Source: Azolla caroliniana (Eukaryota; Polypodiophyta). From it: a stretch of 64,000 bases of DNA. Shown piece after piece: positions 43,841 to 56,121 of this stretch; positions within the stretch are counted from its first letter, which is position 1, and the number at the start of each line of letters is the position of its first letter. The stretch spans positions 1,922,001 through 1,986,000 of the forward strand of contig JBHGNT010000016.1 of NCBI GenBank assembly GCA_043228905.1. Direction: 5' to 3'. A program made the translations under genes and the position numbers. The notes beneath the pieces are model-generated. The model saw only the letters and a list, made by a program, of their open reading frames with translations, was not told the DNA's origin and searched no databases.

Positions 43841-44296
43841 TCTAGCGAGGAAATTCATCTTCAATATAGCTCATTCAGTACTCCTATACATATACTTGGT
43901 TGTTGGTTATTCCTTCAAGAGTTTTTGTACCATGTCTTCCATTGTCCTCACCAACAACCGAAAGGTGCAACTAGAATGCCGCGAAGCCACCACAAATGTC
44001 GTCAATGACTTTCTTTCTTTTTTTTGCAAAAAGATACACCTTGGTATTATAAAATCATAAAAAATACAGAAGTTGTGTTGGATAAACGAATGTACCAACT
44101 AATTCCCTTGTGCTCACATTATGGCCGCTTTGATGTGTATATACAATAACCACACATATTTGTATACCATATCTCCAAGATTAATGCGGTCTACTCCTCC
44201 CAAACTGCAAATGAACATGCAATATAGAATCCATAAACAAAGTTATTAGACATTGTTTCCCAAAATGACGGGACCAATACACATCCATATGATCAT
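43841..44296. other. No gene; possible LINE 3' tail
   Basis: A plus-strand T-rich tract followed by TGCAAAAAGATACACCTTGG (about 44012-44042) resembles sequences at 44505 and 49600 (AAAAAGATACTACATTAGTA). These may be 3' ends of a further minus-strand LINE family. Confidence 0.35.
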
Positions 44297-45055
44297 AGTT
44301 GTTAAAAAGCGTGTATTATACGTTTAGAGTATGTTTTAGAATACTATGAAGTATTCTGCACGTATTCTATGTTTTAGAACTGCCGTTTTTTAAAATTTGA
44401 CGTATTCTACGTATTTAACAAGTATTTATCATTTCAAAAAAAAATTAATTTTTTTTGAAAAAAAAACTTTGAATTTTAAGAAAGATTCAACGTTTTTTTT
44501 TCTTGAAAAAATATCCTCCATTGGTATTAAAATGGAAGTGGCCAGAGGCTATGTACAAAATAGTCTAATATTACTACGAATATTGTACAGTCGTGCCGAA
44601 TGACCCTAGCTAATCTTTCTAGGTAAAGATAAGTAAGAAAAAAACCCCTCGCCAATCTTTATAGGCAAAGAAAGTACAATGAAGCCATACCATTCTCCAA
44701 ACCAACAAGATGAATAGTCTAACCTCCAGAAAAAAGCCAGCAAAGGAGTCCCTATCTACGTGAAGCATTGAACCAGATCAAGGTCATTGGTTTTTTCTTA
44801 TTTTTTCCTTCTTCAACAACATATATGTTAGAAAACAACACATACGAACACCTACACAGTTATATATTTTCTAGGTAAAGATAAGTATTTAACGTATTTT
44901 ACAAGCATTCTACACGTATTCTAAGTATTTAATATATTTAACGTATTTTATCTATTAAATACGTAACCTAAGTATTTAAAAATAAAGTTAGAATACCTGT
45001 AAAATACTTAGAATACGTATTCTACATGTATTGTATTCTAAGTATTTTACAACAA
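44297..45055. mobile_element. AT-rich element with clustered subterminal ACGTATTCT/AGTATTTA repeats
   Basis: About 125 bp at the left and 180 bp at the right are packed with variants of ACGTATTCT, TACGTATTTAAC and TTAGAATAC in both orientations; the middle has none. The left end (GTTGTTAAAAAGCGTGTATT) and the reverse complement of the right end (TTGTTGTAAAATACTTAGAA) are similar. Such subterminal repeats are typical of non-autonomous hAT- or Mutator-like DNA transposons. The middle (about 44485-44870) looks like an inserted LINE 3' tail. Confidence 0.5.
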
Positions 45056-45814
45056 TGCATATTATGTGAACTCCATCTTCCCTAAAAAGGAGCATTGATT
45101 CCCATAACATTTTTAAATGCATTTGCTTCCTGAGAATATCATCATCATTGCCTATAAAACTTTTAATATTGACCACATAATGTATGAGTAAGCAACAACT
45201 AGAATTCCGCAATTATAACAGAAGCATTGTGAGTGACATTGTCAAAAACTGATGTGCATTGCGCCTTCTAAATCACACACATCAGAATAGATGAAATTGT
45301 TTTCCAAGTAATATTATCCCTAATATTCAACCAAGTCAAACAGAAAAGGCTAAACCATTTGTACATGAGGAGGAACTATGTGAAAGGCTTCCACTATATC
45401 CTCCTTTTCATACAAGAACAGTTGTCCCTCTAGAATGGCCCACCTAACAAAACACCAAAGTGATCACACAATTAGCATGTATCAATACTATGAGCCTTAA
45501 AACTCTCTTCCATACTTGCATAATTTTAGGACAAGTCACAAGACCACAATATATGCTTAATTGATTTTGTCAACAACTTTCTTGACACAATAATCTTGCA
45601 AAAACAAATTGAACTAACGAAACCTCATGAGGAGTTTGGGACCTTAATTGTTCATCAAAAGTGTTTTTAGGTCCTTCTCTCCTCATGAATGGATGGATGG
45701 ATTTATGGTTGGCATTACCTTTGTTTTGTTGTTGTTGTTGTTCTGACTGAATCAACCATCATGTTTGAAGCCATGGATTTGAGTTTGTACAGAAGGGTTC
45801 CTTTTCGTTAATTT

Positions 45815-45945
45815 TAGGTTATGCACAAGAAGGCCGAGTTTATGAAGCTTTAAAATGCTTCGAAACAAGGTATACTCAGCAAGGGCATGACCATGGAGCA
45901 TTAAATTATTTCAAACAAATAGAAAATGAGGGTCTTTCAAACAAA
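45815..45945 (+). pseudogene. PPR relic
   Basis: One plus-strand frame reads GYAQEGRVYEALKCFE and shortly after YTQQGHDHGALNYFKQIENE, two overlapping PPR motif ends of the same style as the gene at 62-64 kb. The 5' and 3' continuations are lost, so this is a short decayed fragment. Confidence 0.65.
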
Positions 45946-47206
45946 AACAAAAAAAACTAACGAAACCTCATTGCCAAATTTAGGATTTGGCAATGGCTCA
46001 ACTCAAGCTTGAACCGAACTGTTAAACCATTTTTAAATGGTTTGGCAATTCGGTTCAATTCGGTTTAGGCTTGGGCTTGAACCCAATGGACAAGGGGGGT
46101 GGAGAAAAGGGGGGAAGAGAACAATGATAAGTAGAGAAAGAAAAGGAGCATTCTCGCCCCTCGAATCAACAAGAGGGAGAGAGGTTAGTGTGAGAGAGTT
46201 TAGAGCAAGTGCACATTTTAATCTCACTCAAAATTATACCTCCTCACCATGGTCATGAATCATGATGTGGGACTATGACCATGTTCATTGTACTCTTACA
46301 TAATTGAGGAGCTCAAAGTTCATGCAACTGATCAATACAAAGTTGTGTAAATCACTTTGTACTAATCCACAATCAACATTTATATGTTCAAAGAAATAAA
46401 CAATGATTCTAGTGAAACAAGTTGACTTGTCGCACGTTTGTTGTAGGAATTAAAGCATAACCTTTACCAAATTATTAGCCTTTAGATAAGGACAAAACAC
46501 TAGAAAAATTGCTTAGGTTACCAAAACATAGGACATGATCAACAACATTAGAGTAAAAATATATGTATATAAGAGTAATGTAGTATAAGGATAAATAACC
46601 TTACTGTGTGTACATAATTTTGACAAGGTATAGCTTTATTTAAGTGATTCCTATCACAAACATTGTTGACCCAATGTATAGGTTTCGTAATATGATATGA
46701 TATGTTTATTGCTAGTTTTTCTACAATTTTGTTTCCTTCTAATAATTTATGAGATCACATGGGTTGGCGTCCTGTTTTAGCTTATATGTTTCATGATAGG
46801 ACACAATGAAGACAAAAGATGAGATGGCATCATGGCAAGTAAACAATGTTACTTGTATCTTTTATTAAAGACGAAACAAACAATCGATAAATAATAGGGA
46901 TCATGTTATGAGTACCAATAATTTCAAGGATAATAGGTCAACAATATGCATTGAGGCTTGAAGAGTTGGTCAATGCCACATGGCATTATTATGCATTATT
47001 AAAGTCATTACAAGCAATATGGAAAAATGGAGTCATGTGAGTATGGATAATTTAATATTATTCATAGAAACTATAATTTTGTGAGCTTGGGAAGTGGCCA
47101 ATGACCAAGTGTAAGGTAGCCTTGTAAACATGTCGATATAGCATGTACGGTCAAAGATGGGAACCTCCAAACCCATACTTTTGAAATGTGAATTCACATA
47201 TTGAAT

Positions 47207-47306
47207 NNNNNNNNNNNNNNNNNNNNNNNNNNNNNNNNNNNNNNNNNNNNNNNNNNNNNNNNNNNNNNNNNNNNNNNNNNNNNNNNNNNNNNNNNNNNNN
47301 NNNNNN
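47207..47306. other. Assembly gap (100 N)
   Basis: A run of exactly 100 N, the usual size for a gap of unknown length. Any frame across it is meaningless. Confidence 0.99.
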
Positions 47307-48464
47307 AAGCCGTCCTTATAGATGGAAAAGGGGAAGAATGTATATATATATATACTTCGTCTAAATTGGTGGAAGATATGAGTGAAAGGGAGATTGTTTA
47401 TGTGTTTATTAATTTTCAGATTTGGAGAGTGTTTTCCTCTTTTCTTTGTTGTAGATGATGGGGAAGAAAACTGTGAAAATCTATATCACTTTGGTTCCAG
47501 GCTCTACATGTTGCTAGCAGCAGCATACATTTTTTGACAACAAACATTGGAACTCATCGGCAAAGTTGTATTCAAATTGCAGGGAGAGGCATTATGTGAC
47601 ATATGATGCTATCAATTTGCATCAAAATAGAAGAGATGTTGAGCAATATAGGTGGCATGGACTACTTTGATAAAGCCCAAAAATCCATATTCAGCTTGTA
47701 AAAAGATGGGGTTTTTTTGAACCCGGTGTTGTTGAGATTGTTGAAGCTACACGAGTGTTCAATACTTTTCTAGTTAATTATGTTGCAATTTCCTTTGTAA
47801 TAGTGGACTATTTTGTATATTGCCTTGGGCCATTTTATGTTAATACCAATGGAGGATATTTTTATGGGTAAAAAATATTAAAGTTGCCCATACACTCGAT
47901 TTGTGAAGTCAAAAGAGCTTGCCACAACCAAACATTGGGAAACCATACAGTAACAAGATTGAAAATATCTTGCAAAGCACGATGCATTATATCAGTTGCA
48001 AATGTCGTGGCGAAAGGATTACATTACCCCTACAACAAAGACAATAAATATATTCTAGTGTTAGGACTAAAATATGTCATATATGAGACTCTTCTCAACT
48101 ACAAATTCATGCATACATTGAATATAATTAAATGTATTATTCTTTCAGTGTAGGTTATCATCTCGATGAGATGTTTGGGTGTCATATTGGATGGAATTGA
48201 TAATTGTTTTCCATGAGCATGAGGAAAGGGCTAGATGTTTGGTTGTCACGTTGGATGAATTTTATTTCCGTTCCTTGTTTATCCCAAAGAATGTATATTA
48301 CTAGGGATCACATTACTTACACATTTGACAAACTAATATAAATAAATTATATTCCATTTCCCCCTTCCATGTATGAAGGAAAAACGTTTAAAATGTGGTT
48401 AGTGTTGAATAACTTGTTTGTAGCTGAAAATTCACATTAAGTTTTCGAGTATTCGATCATTTTA

Positions 48465-48994
48465 ATGCAACTGAATAATACAAGAACCTTGTGGTACATA
48501 TGGAAAGCGCGTTGCCTCAAGGTTTTCCAAGGTACGGTACGGCCCCCGGAGAAAGTGATCATGGACATATGGTTCGCGATTATCAGCTGCCTACGAGGGC
48601 AACTGGAAGAGATTTGCAACCACTCCAACGACGTGATCTCTGCCCCGTTGCGCTTTTGGCAGAAATGGAGGAACACACCTATGGTGATGCAAGGTGGGAG
48701 TGGCCCGAGGTGGAATTACCAGCCCCCACGCTGGTTGTTTCCTACTCACCTGCCACCCTCTCTTCGTTGTAGGCCCCAAGAGCCGACTCGTACTAGGCAA
48801 CATTGAAGGGCATCGCCTTAGATATAGGTAGCTTCTTACATTAAGTTAGGCCGCAAGGCATTGTAAGTAGGCTCATCTTCTTTTACTTGATCGGAGGAAG
48901 ACTCCCCGATGTGTGTATACGTCTCCTTGTAGACTCTCTATGTAATAATCCTTCCTAACTAATGGGAAAGTAGCTTCATTTTGGAAAAAAAAAA
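48465..48994 (+). pseudogene. LINE-A, 3' fragment with poly-A tail
   Basis: An open frame of about 105 codons (TLWYIWKARCLKVFQGTVRPP...LRFWQKWRNTP...PRWLFP) is the C-terminal end of an L1-like plant ORF2, downstream of its zinc-binding region. A 3' UTR follows and then TTTTGGAAAAAAAAAA at about 48981-48993. It is 5'-truncated and belongs to the same family as the element at 9.3/19.7 kb. Confidence 0.85.
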
Positions 48995-50532
48995 TACAAG
49001 AAAAGGTAAAAGTCTATTAAATAACATTGAAGTCAAAATCCATTGGAGTCTTGAGCATTAGATATCAAAGTTTGGTAGAGTAGATTATAAAAAACATTTT
49101 CTCTATAAAGAAAAAGGTGGAAACCACATGTAAAATTTGTGATGATCATTGATAGAAGTAGACAAAGGGAGTTTAATGGCAACTTTCAAGGAAAGATAGC
49201 CATGGGCATGGTTAGCGGGGAAACTAAGAATGGAACTAGAAGTACTATCAAATGCATCTACATGAGGTTGTTCATGAAGTGATTAAAAACTTTGGTGTCA
49301 ATTGTGATGTCGCATGAATAGAAGGATCTCCATAACTAATCGTTACCATTGACAACATGGTAGTGTCTACATGACACTAGCTAGAAAAGTTAAAGAAACT
49401 TAGGAGCATGCAACTAATTATGGTTGGTTTAATGACTTGTGAGCAAAGGAACAATTGGATTTTCTAAAAACAACATGATGCTACACAAAGCTTTGTCGAG
49501 CCTGATTGTTTAGCATTAACCAACAATTTTACATTGGATTTCAAAAAGTTCAACCCTTACTCGATGAAACAATTCTAACATAAAGCCCTAACGTTTTTTT
49601 TTTACAAAAAAAAGATACTACATTAGTATTAAGAAAATGCCCTAAGGCTATACATACAAGATATATCTTTCAGTAATGAGCCTCTTTTTTCTAAAGTCTA
49701 ACCACCGGCTTAAATAAATAATTCAGTGTAGAGTAGAACCACTTCACCTTATCAGAAATCCATTTATAAAATATGCTTCTATCGCAAATGGCATGAAACT
49801 CCAATCGCTTAAGCTCCACTTGTTGTGTATTGTTGTTTATATTATCCAAAGAACCTTTGAGATCATACACAATGTCTATCCAAATCCCATAAACTATTTG
49901 AAGCCCTAACATTTCTCAATGTGCCTTACAACTTTTCCAAACCCACTGAACAACATTGAGGCATATGAACATGAGGAACATGTCCATATGGCCACTTAGT
50001 CCGAACCTTCATCGATGAAGTAGCTAGCACTAACAAACCACAACATAAGAATATGGTTGCAAAAGCGAGGACTTTCCCTTCATTCTCTCATTTCCAATCG
50101 AGCGTCAACAGGTAGAGGCAAGAAATAGCTAGTCCAAGAACGCGTCGCAGCGAATGTTGCCATTACGCCACATCAGCGCAAAGATCACGTTCTCTTGTTT
50201 TCGCGTGGTTTGGAAGTAGCTCGGAGAGGAGAAGGACGCGGGAGTGCAGACAAAAAATGCAGAATATATGGTGTGAAGCCGGCCGTTTATTTTTGTTTGA
50301 CGGATCTGAAGGGCAGGTGAGGCCAGGCGGGAAGAGTGAAGAAAGCCTCGTGGTAAGGGCATGTGGGCGGGGTGAGCCAAATGATGCAAAATGTCCGTCC
50401 ATTCATTCACGGGAGGATGGCCACGGGAGGGAATGCCTGGATGTGATGTCCGTTCACACGGCAATGTCCGCCCCGCGGGGCAAGGACCCAGTGTCTGCCC
50501 ATTGAATTCTGTGTGTCCATCATGTCTCATGT
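48995..50532. other. Intergenic DNA, no gene recognised
   Basis: A T-rich tract with AAAAAAAAGATACTACATTAG (about 49592-49630) is a possible minus-strand LINE 3' tail. From about 50100 the base composition becomes more GC-rich, which may be promoter sequence for the gene that starts near 50.7 kb. Open frames there lack known domains. Confidence 0.4.

Positions 50533-50614
<82 letters not shown>
50533..50614. repeat. Long pure CT microsatellite
   Basis: About 40 uninterrupted CT units, roughly 640 bp upstream of the first coding exon of the membrane-protein gene. A TTC run follows at about 50740-50772. Confidence 0.97.
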
Positions 50615-50618
<4 letters not shown>

Positions 50619-51176
50619 GTTTTTCTTCATTTAAGTTTTTTGAACTATATTTTGTTCTGTTTTGTTAGTGACTTGTGAGAACGACAACAGTTCAGTTAAG
50701 AAAAAAAGTTACCTGCTTCTTTCTTCTGCCTTTTGCATTCTTCTTCTTCTTCTTCTTCTTCTTCTTCTTCGTCTTCTGTGTGCGTCTTCGCGTCTTCCAT
50801 CTGAGCGTTCCAACCCGGTAATTGAAATAATTCCCCAAATCTCTGTCCACGCCCGCCCGTCCCCCCTCCGAAATTCTGCCTCTGGAACGGCTCTGATGAT
50901 CTTTTTTCTGTTTGCAGAATATTTGTATTTCTTGACGAGGTTAATTTTCTCAATCCTAGATCGCTGATCCGTAGAAACCATGATTTCTCTTCCGAGAATC
51001 TCGAAGTAGTAGCCTGTTTTTCCCCCCTCCCTTATTCGTCTCTCTTTATGATGGTAATTTCTGCAGGTTACATGCTGACGAATACAATGCTGAATACGGA
51101 GATGAGGATTCGTGCTGTCCATGTGTCTGATTCTCAAAACTTATTTCTTCGTTGAATCCATGTTATCTCTGCAGAG

Positions 51177-54100
51177 ATGATAAATGCAAAGGACCTGGAT
51201 TTCTTGCAGTTGAATCGGATGCTACCTTTGGTAAATATGGCTTCTAAAGTTTCTTCTTGGGATCCATTTCTTTTCTTCTGTATGTTCACGTATTATAATG
51301 CATCATTTACAACGGATATGGATTTTCTGACATCTTCTTTACTGGAGAAGCCTTCATTGAGTGGTAATAAAAAAACATTACGAGTTTTGTCCCTTATCTT
51401 CTGCATTAGACATCTATAATTTATGAATGGTGAAACCAAGATGGAATTTAATTCATGCATTTCTGTCTGGAACATTTGTTTCGTCTCTTCTTGCTATGAT
51501 ACCATTCTTTCTTGCATGCTTTTCATGCGTTATCTCGGCACTTCAATGAAATACATATTGGCTGCCATACTTCATTCATTGAGGAAACTTTTTTCTCTTC
51601 TCTGCTTGCGAAAAATATAAGTCCATTCATGATATTATACCTTTCTTTCTTTACATGCTTTTAATCCATTATATTGGCACTTTCCTCCCTTAATTCTACC
51701 TTATTACGTTTCCTTTTGATGATTTGCTCTAATTTCTAACCAAAATCCATTTTTTTCCACTCGTATTTAAATTCTTTCTTCAGTGTTTATCCATTGTTTG
51801 ATTTCGTGAGCCTGCACTGCGTGCAAGGAAGTCCATTGATTCCTGTAGAGACAGACATAATGATGCTTGGAGATGCTGATCAAATTAAATGAAGATCAAC
51901 TTTGACCAATTTTGGCTGATATGATATGCTTTTGATTATCTTTAAAACTAGAGATTTAATGGCCCGATCACAACATGTTCGGTGTCTCAGGCTAAATGAG
52001 CTGGAAATATTGAATTCATTTTATAAGAAATACACTGTGTCTAATTACATCGAAGCGAACCTCTGGAGAAGGATTATTGACACTAATTAGGTGAATTGCT
52101 GAGGAAGTATTGTCATCCTGCAAAACTGAGTCACATGCAAGATATGGACCATCTGGTCTCTTACATCATGTGCCACCTTTAATAAAAATGTCACAGAATA
52201 TGGAAACATTAATAGGCTGCTTATTTTTAGGAAAAGTTTTGGTATCTTATGCTAGACCTATAAACTTACAGAAGGATGACAACGATACAAGTAGAATGCT
52301 GATTAGCTAAATTACAATATAGCAATAAACTCTGAAATATCCCTGGGATTTTCTTTGTTTCTCCAAATGCCCCGAAGTTTTTGTTATTTTCCTGAATGGC
52401 CCTGGTCAACCGCCCCTGAACCAATTATATGGTCAAGTCATCCTCTCTTCCGCTTGATAAGTACGTAATATACATTTTAGCAAAACTTGCAACTGTAAGT
52501 GTTGTATAAACAGAATTTTGCAAAAACTTTTACTTATACATGAGAAATTTGTTCAAATATGTGCTTATATTAAAATCTAACTTCGATTATTATATGTTTC
52601 AGTGAAGCTTATAAGAAAGACGGTTATACAATGGCAGAAAAAGGATCTGGGTTCAACAATTGTAGACAATATAATGAAGTGATTGTGAAAAAGGATCTGG
52701 GTTCAGCAATTGCCAATCTTGCCTACTGAGAATTGTGTTGGAAGTATTGGAGATGAAATCAACTTGACTTGGAATGAGTACACACGAGTAGAAGAACCTC
52801 TCATATCTAAGTGTCAGGGTCTTCCAACTGTAATACACATGGATTATACTGATCCTTCGGAGGCAGTTCTTTCATGGTCATTTGTAACAGATGAGAAAGG
52901 AACTTCAAATTCTGGATTTCTTGTAACTGAGGGGTTGAAGGGAAGTGATGACGAGAATTACGATGATCATAGCAAAGAGGATGGGCAAGAGGGTGTCATA
53001 ATGACTAAAGAAGATTCATCTACAACTGGCTCTTTACTTTGCCGATCATATGATGAGGGATATTCTGTTGTTGAGTTAAATATGTCATCAAGAGAATGTG
53101 GAACAGGAATTATCTCTGATGAATTGAGGGCCACATATTCATCACATAAAGATACTGTCTTATCAAAGGCAAATAATAATCATAAGGAGGTGATATCTTT
53201 GGTTTCTCAGAAAGGTCATCCATATGTTCAAAATTGTGATTTACCACCATCTCAAAACACATTTTCTTGGAAAGAACCTTTGTCAAGATGTGATGGCTCG
53301 TCTCTTAAGATGGAAAAACCAAGTTCCTCTTTATCTGCAGATAAACTTCTAATGGAAGCACTGATTCACCTTAATGAACCGTCTTCATTGGAAAAGACTT
53401 CTTTGGCGACATGGTCAACACTTTTGGGTACTTCAGATCCAACACCATTTTATGATCATTCATTGAGTAATACTTCTCGACCTCTTGCCATCCCATCGGC
53501 TTTTCCTCAATCGTCAAATGCAAACAGGCAAGATAAGCTTCACACAGTAGCTTCATAATTTATTGGGATTGAAAGACACCCCATCTTCATTCTATTTGCA
53601 ACACAACACAAAAAAGTACCCTTAAAAAGTTTGTGTATTTACATGAATACCGGAAGGGTTTAAAAATTACCATTACCTCTCCCCCCTTATCGTAGTAAAT
53701 ACTTTAGTAGAGTTCCTATCTTTTGGCAGCGTTTGAAAACTCTCAGATATTCTGGTAACTACTCAATAAGTTCAGTTTTTCTGGTTTTCCTAAAGTCTAT
53801 TCATATTATGTGTTTGGATGGTTTTTCTTCTTATGTCATTTACTGAATTCGCATCTTTTTTCCCTTAGAAATTAGCTCTATTAGTATAATAAATAAAGAT
53901 TAGCCTGTTCTTTTCTTAATTCAGATGTAATGGCATAAGGAATAATGACTGGAAAGCAGTGAGTGCAGAACATGGTGCTACATCTAAGAGAGTATATAAG
54001 ACCCTTGGTGAGGCTCTTTGTCATTCACAAACACGAGCAAGGCAAGCAGAAAAGGTTGCATCACAAGCCTTATATGATAAAGAGAAGATCATAAACATTT

Positions 54101-54429
54101 TATTCAGAGAAGCATGGGTATCTCATACCTACAAGCAATGGGTGAAAACTTTGGAGTTTGAGAACATGTGGCTGAAGGTGTGTTCCCAGAGTGGTTCAAG
54201 TACATGGATGAAGAAGAAATTTCGACATCCTTATGATGATGAAAAAAGTAATCACCCAAATAATCACAGGAATGAAGAATCCCGAAAGAAGAATCAATGC
54301 AGGAGGACATCCGATAAGAATAGCTTTTTGGGTTATACGATTGGGATTGCCTTTGCTCTTGGTTTAAGCTTCGCTAGCACTGGCCTTCTGATTGGTTGGA
54401 GTATGGGTTGGATCTTGCTTGCTTACTGA
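51177..54429 (+). CDS. Plant-conserved single-pass membrane protein of unknown function, three coding exons
   Basis: Exons 51177-51230, 52707-53527 and 53925-54429 total 1,380 nt and give 459 residues. The start ATG lies three bases after an acceptor (CTCTGCAG), so a non-coding leader exon lies upstream. Residues 1-45 read DLDFLQLNRMLPL then LPTEN...W. The middle (45-290) is polar and acidic and probably disordered. Residues 307-375 are helical (KTLGEALCHSQTRARQAEKVASQAL, YKQWVKTLEFENMWLK). Residues 426-459 form a glycine-rich hydrophobic helix reaching the C-terminus, as in a tail anchor. I recall similar uncharacterised plant proteins but no name or role. Intron 2 is placed with a GC donor because that alone keeps the first, strong acceptor in frame. 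The first intron is plain GT-AG. Confidence 0.75.
52328..52440. mobile_element. Miniature inverted-repeat element, copy C, in intron 1 of the membrane-protein gene
   Basis: Opens AACTCTGAAATATCCCTGGG, then TTCTCCAAATGCCCC and GGTCAACC, the terminal sequence seen in copies A and B. The opposite end is not recognisable, so this copy is partial or heavily decayed. Confidence 0.6.
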
Positions 54430-56121
54430 GAAAATATGTGCTCAGCTTTTGCATCTCTAATGGAGGTTCCACATATGTTCCTATTTCTATTGTACATATG
54501 TTCAGTCATGAATACTACAGCTGGAGTTACTTTGTGAGGATAAGAGAGGAGTATTATATCAAATGTCCACCATCCTGCAAAGAACATGAATTTTGCCCGT
54601 ACTGTGAGAGAGATTGCAAGTGTTTTTTGTTAATTTAATATACTGTACATTTATCAGTCACGTGTTATTGAAAGGACATTCAGTCTGAGATTTCTACATA
54701 GAATACTCTGATTAAAGATGTTAACGATGGTCTGTTGGCTTCTCTCTGTAAAGATAGACATGATTTAAAATCTGTTAATATGCTGGAATATGTGTCAGTT
54801 CCAGAGGCTCTTTTTAATTTTACCTTATTTTTCTTTTTTTCAATTATCTTGAAAAATACATATCATATATTGTGCAGTAGAAGGTTTTCCAGAGTTCTTA
54901 CTATATATAATATCCTATGTTGGATGCGTTTGTGAATATATTGACAGAAAAAGTTTCTGGAAAATTCATACAAGTTTTTTGACATGTATTTCTTAGATAT
55001 TAATGTGCTACCCTTTACCATGTCTGTCGTTGTACGAAATATTGTTCAATATGTCATGCTCCTCCATGAATATTCTGTATAGCTCTAGCAGCACTAGTTG
55101 CCAAGGACTGGCAAAATTACAAAAAGGATCTGAACCAGGAGACACCCAAATTGGAGTTGGACATTGGGTAGATTTGATAGATCAGGTGGTGGAAGAAGCC
55201 TGTGTTTCATTGAATCGAAAACAAAAGAGAAGGAATTGAGCTTCAGTATTGGATGGTTTATGGGAATGTGTGTCAGTTTTCTTTAATAAATTGGAAATAA
55301 AAGAGAAGGAATTGAGCTTCAGTGTTTGATGGCTTATGTGAAGATGTGGGTTGCAAATGCTGGCTCAATATGGTGCTATCAATGAGGCAATACTACTCCT
55401 GGAAACACACATGTTAACGGAAAATACCATGTGTGTGCAAACAAATGTCCCTCTGCATCTCCTAGCATATAGACATGCAATCATTGTCCCAAAATTTCTA
55501 ATTTGTGATCTCATTAATCAAAATGCTTGATTCAAGTTTTAACTATTTTCAAAGAATTTCCAGGAAATAAATATAAGATAAAGATCATGATCTAAATCTT
55601 CCATGCTGAGAATATCTGGTGTATTGTGCTGATAAGCTAATGTAATGTATGTATCTTTCATCCAAGTCCTTCAATATCATTTGAGGCTTCATGTTAAGGT
55701 GACATTAACACTATCAACTGGTTCTCAAATTGCATCTGGACAGTGTATTATACAGGCACCTCAATCAGTCACCTTCATGTCAGGGTAAGGAGTTTACATG
55801 TTCCCAAAGTGTATCGTTGGACATTGTATTATATAGGCATCTCAATCGTTCACCTTAATGTTTTTTAAGAAAACAGGGCTGTATGTTGATGAATTTTCAT
55901 TGTTTTCCTTAAAAAACAATGCAAATCTAGCTTTCGGTGCAACAACTCTCATTCTGAGATTGATGCCATCGACCTTACCCATCATAGCCATGACAAAATG
56001 AAATATTGTTTTGTCAATAGTTAGCTAGTCACGTGGATGTGGTGCTGACCAAGCATTGGATGCCCAACATATAAATGCAATATTGTGGCAGATAACAAAT
56101 CTGTACACAGGTACATGTACC
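54430..56121. other. Convergent 3' regions of the membrane-protein and PPR-DYW genes
   Basis: The 3' UTR of the upstream gene must begin here. An open frame at 55003-55239 (VGHWVDLIDQVVEEACVSLNRKQ) has no recognised domain and could be an unrelated exon. A stretch of about 30 bp (AAAAGAGAAGGAATTGAGCT onward) is repeated with a 76-bp period at 55222 and 55298, spanning that frame's stop. Another direct repeat of 44 bp (TATTATACAGGCACCTCAAT type) lies at 55737 and 55822. Confidence 0.5.

Larger units (their letters stand above)
45056..48464. other. Intergenic DNA with relics, no intact gene
   Basis: Apart from the PPR relic and the gap nothing is supported. A stretch at 46013-46080 repeats AACCATTTTTAAATGGTTTGG and TTCGGTTCAATTCGGTTTAGG words, like the small element at 38.8 kb. 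A TA run is at 47340-47354. Confidence 0.4.

Noticed and set aside
47201-47458. Frame spanning the N gap
   Set aside because: Contains the unknown bases; nothing can be inferred.
50391-50678. Serine-leucine-rich frame
   Set aside because: Translation of the CT microsatellite.
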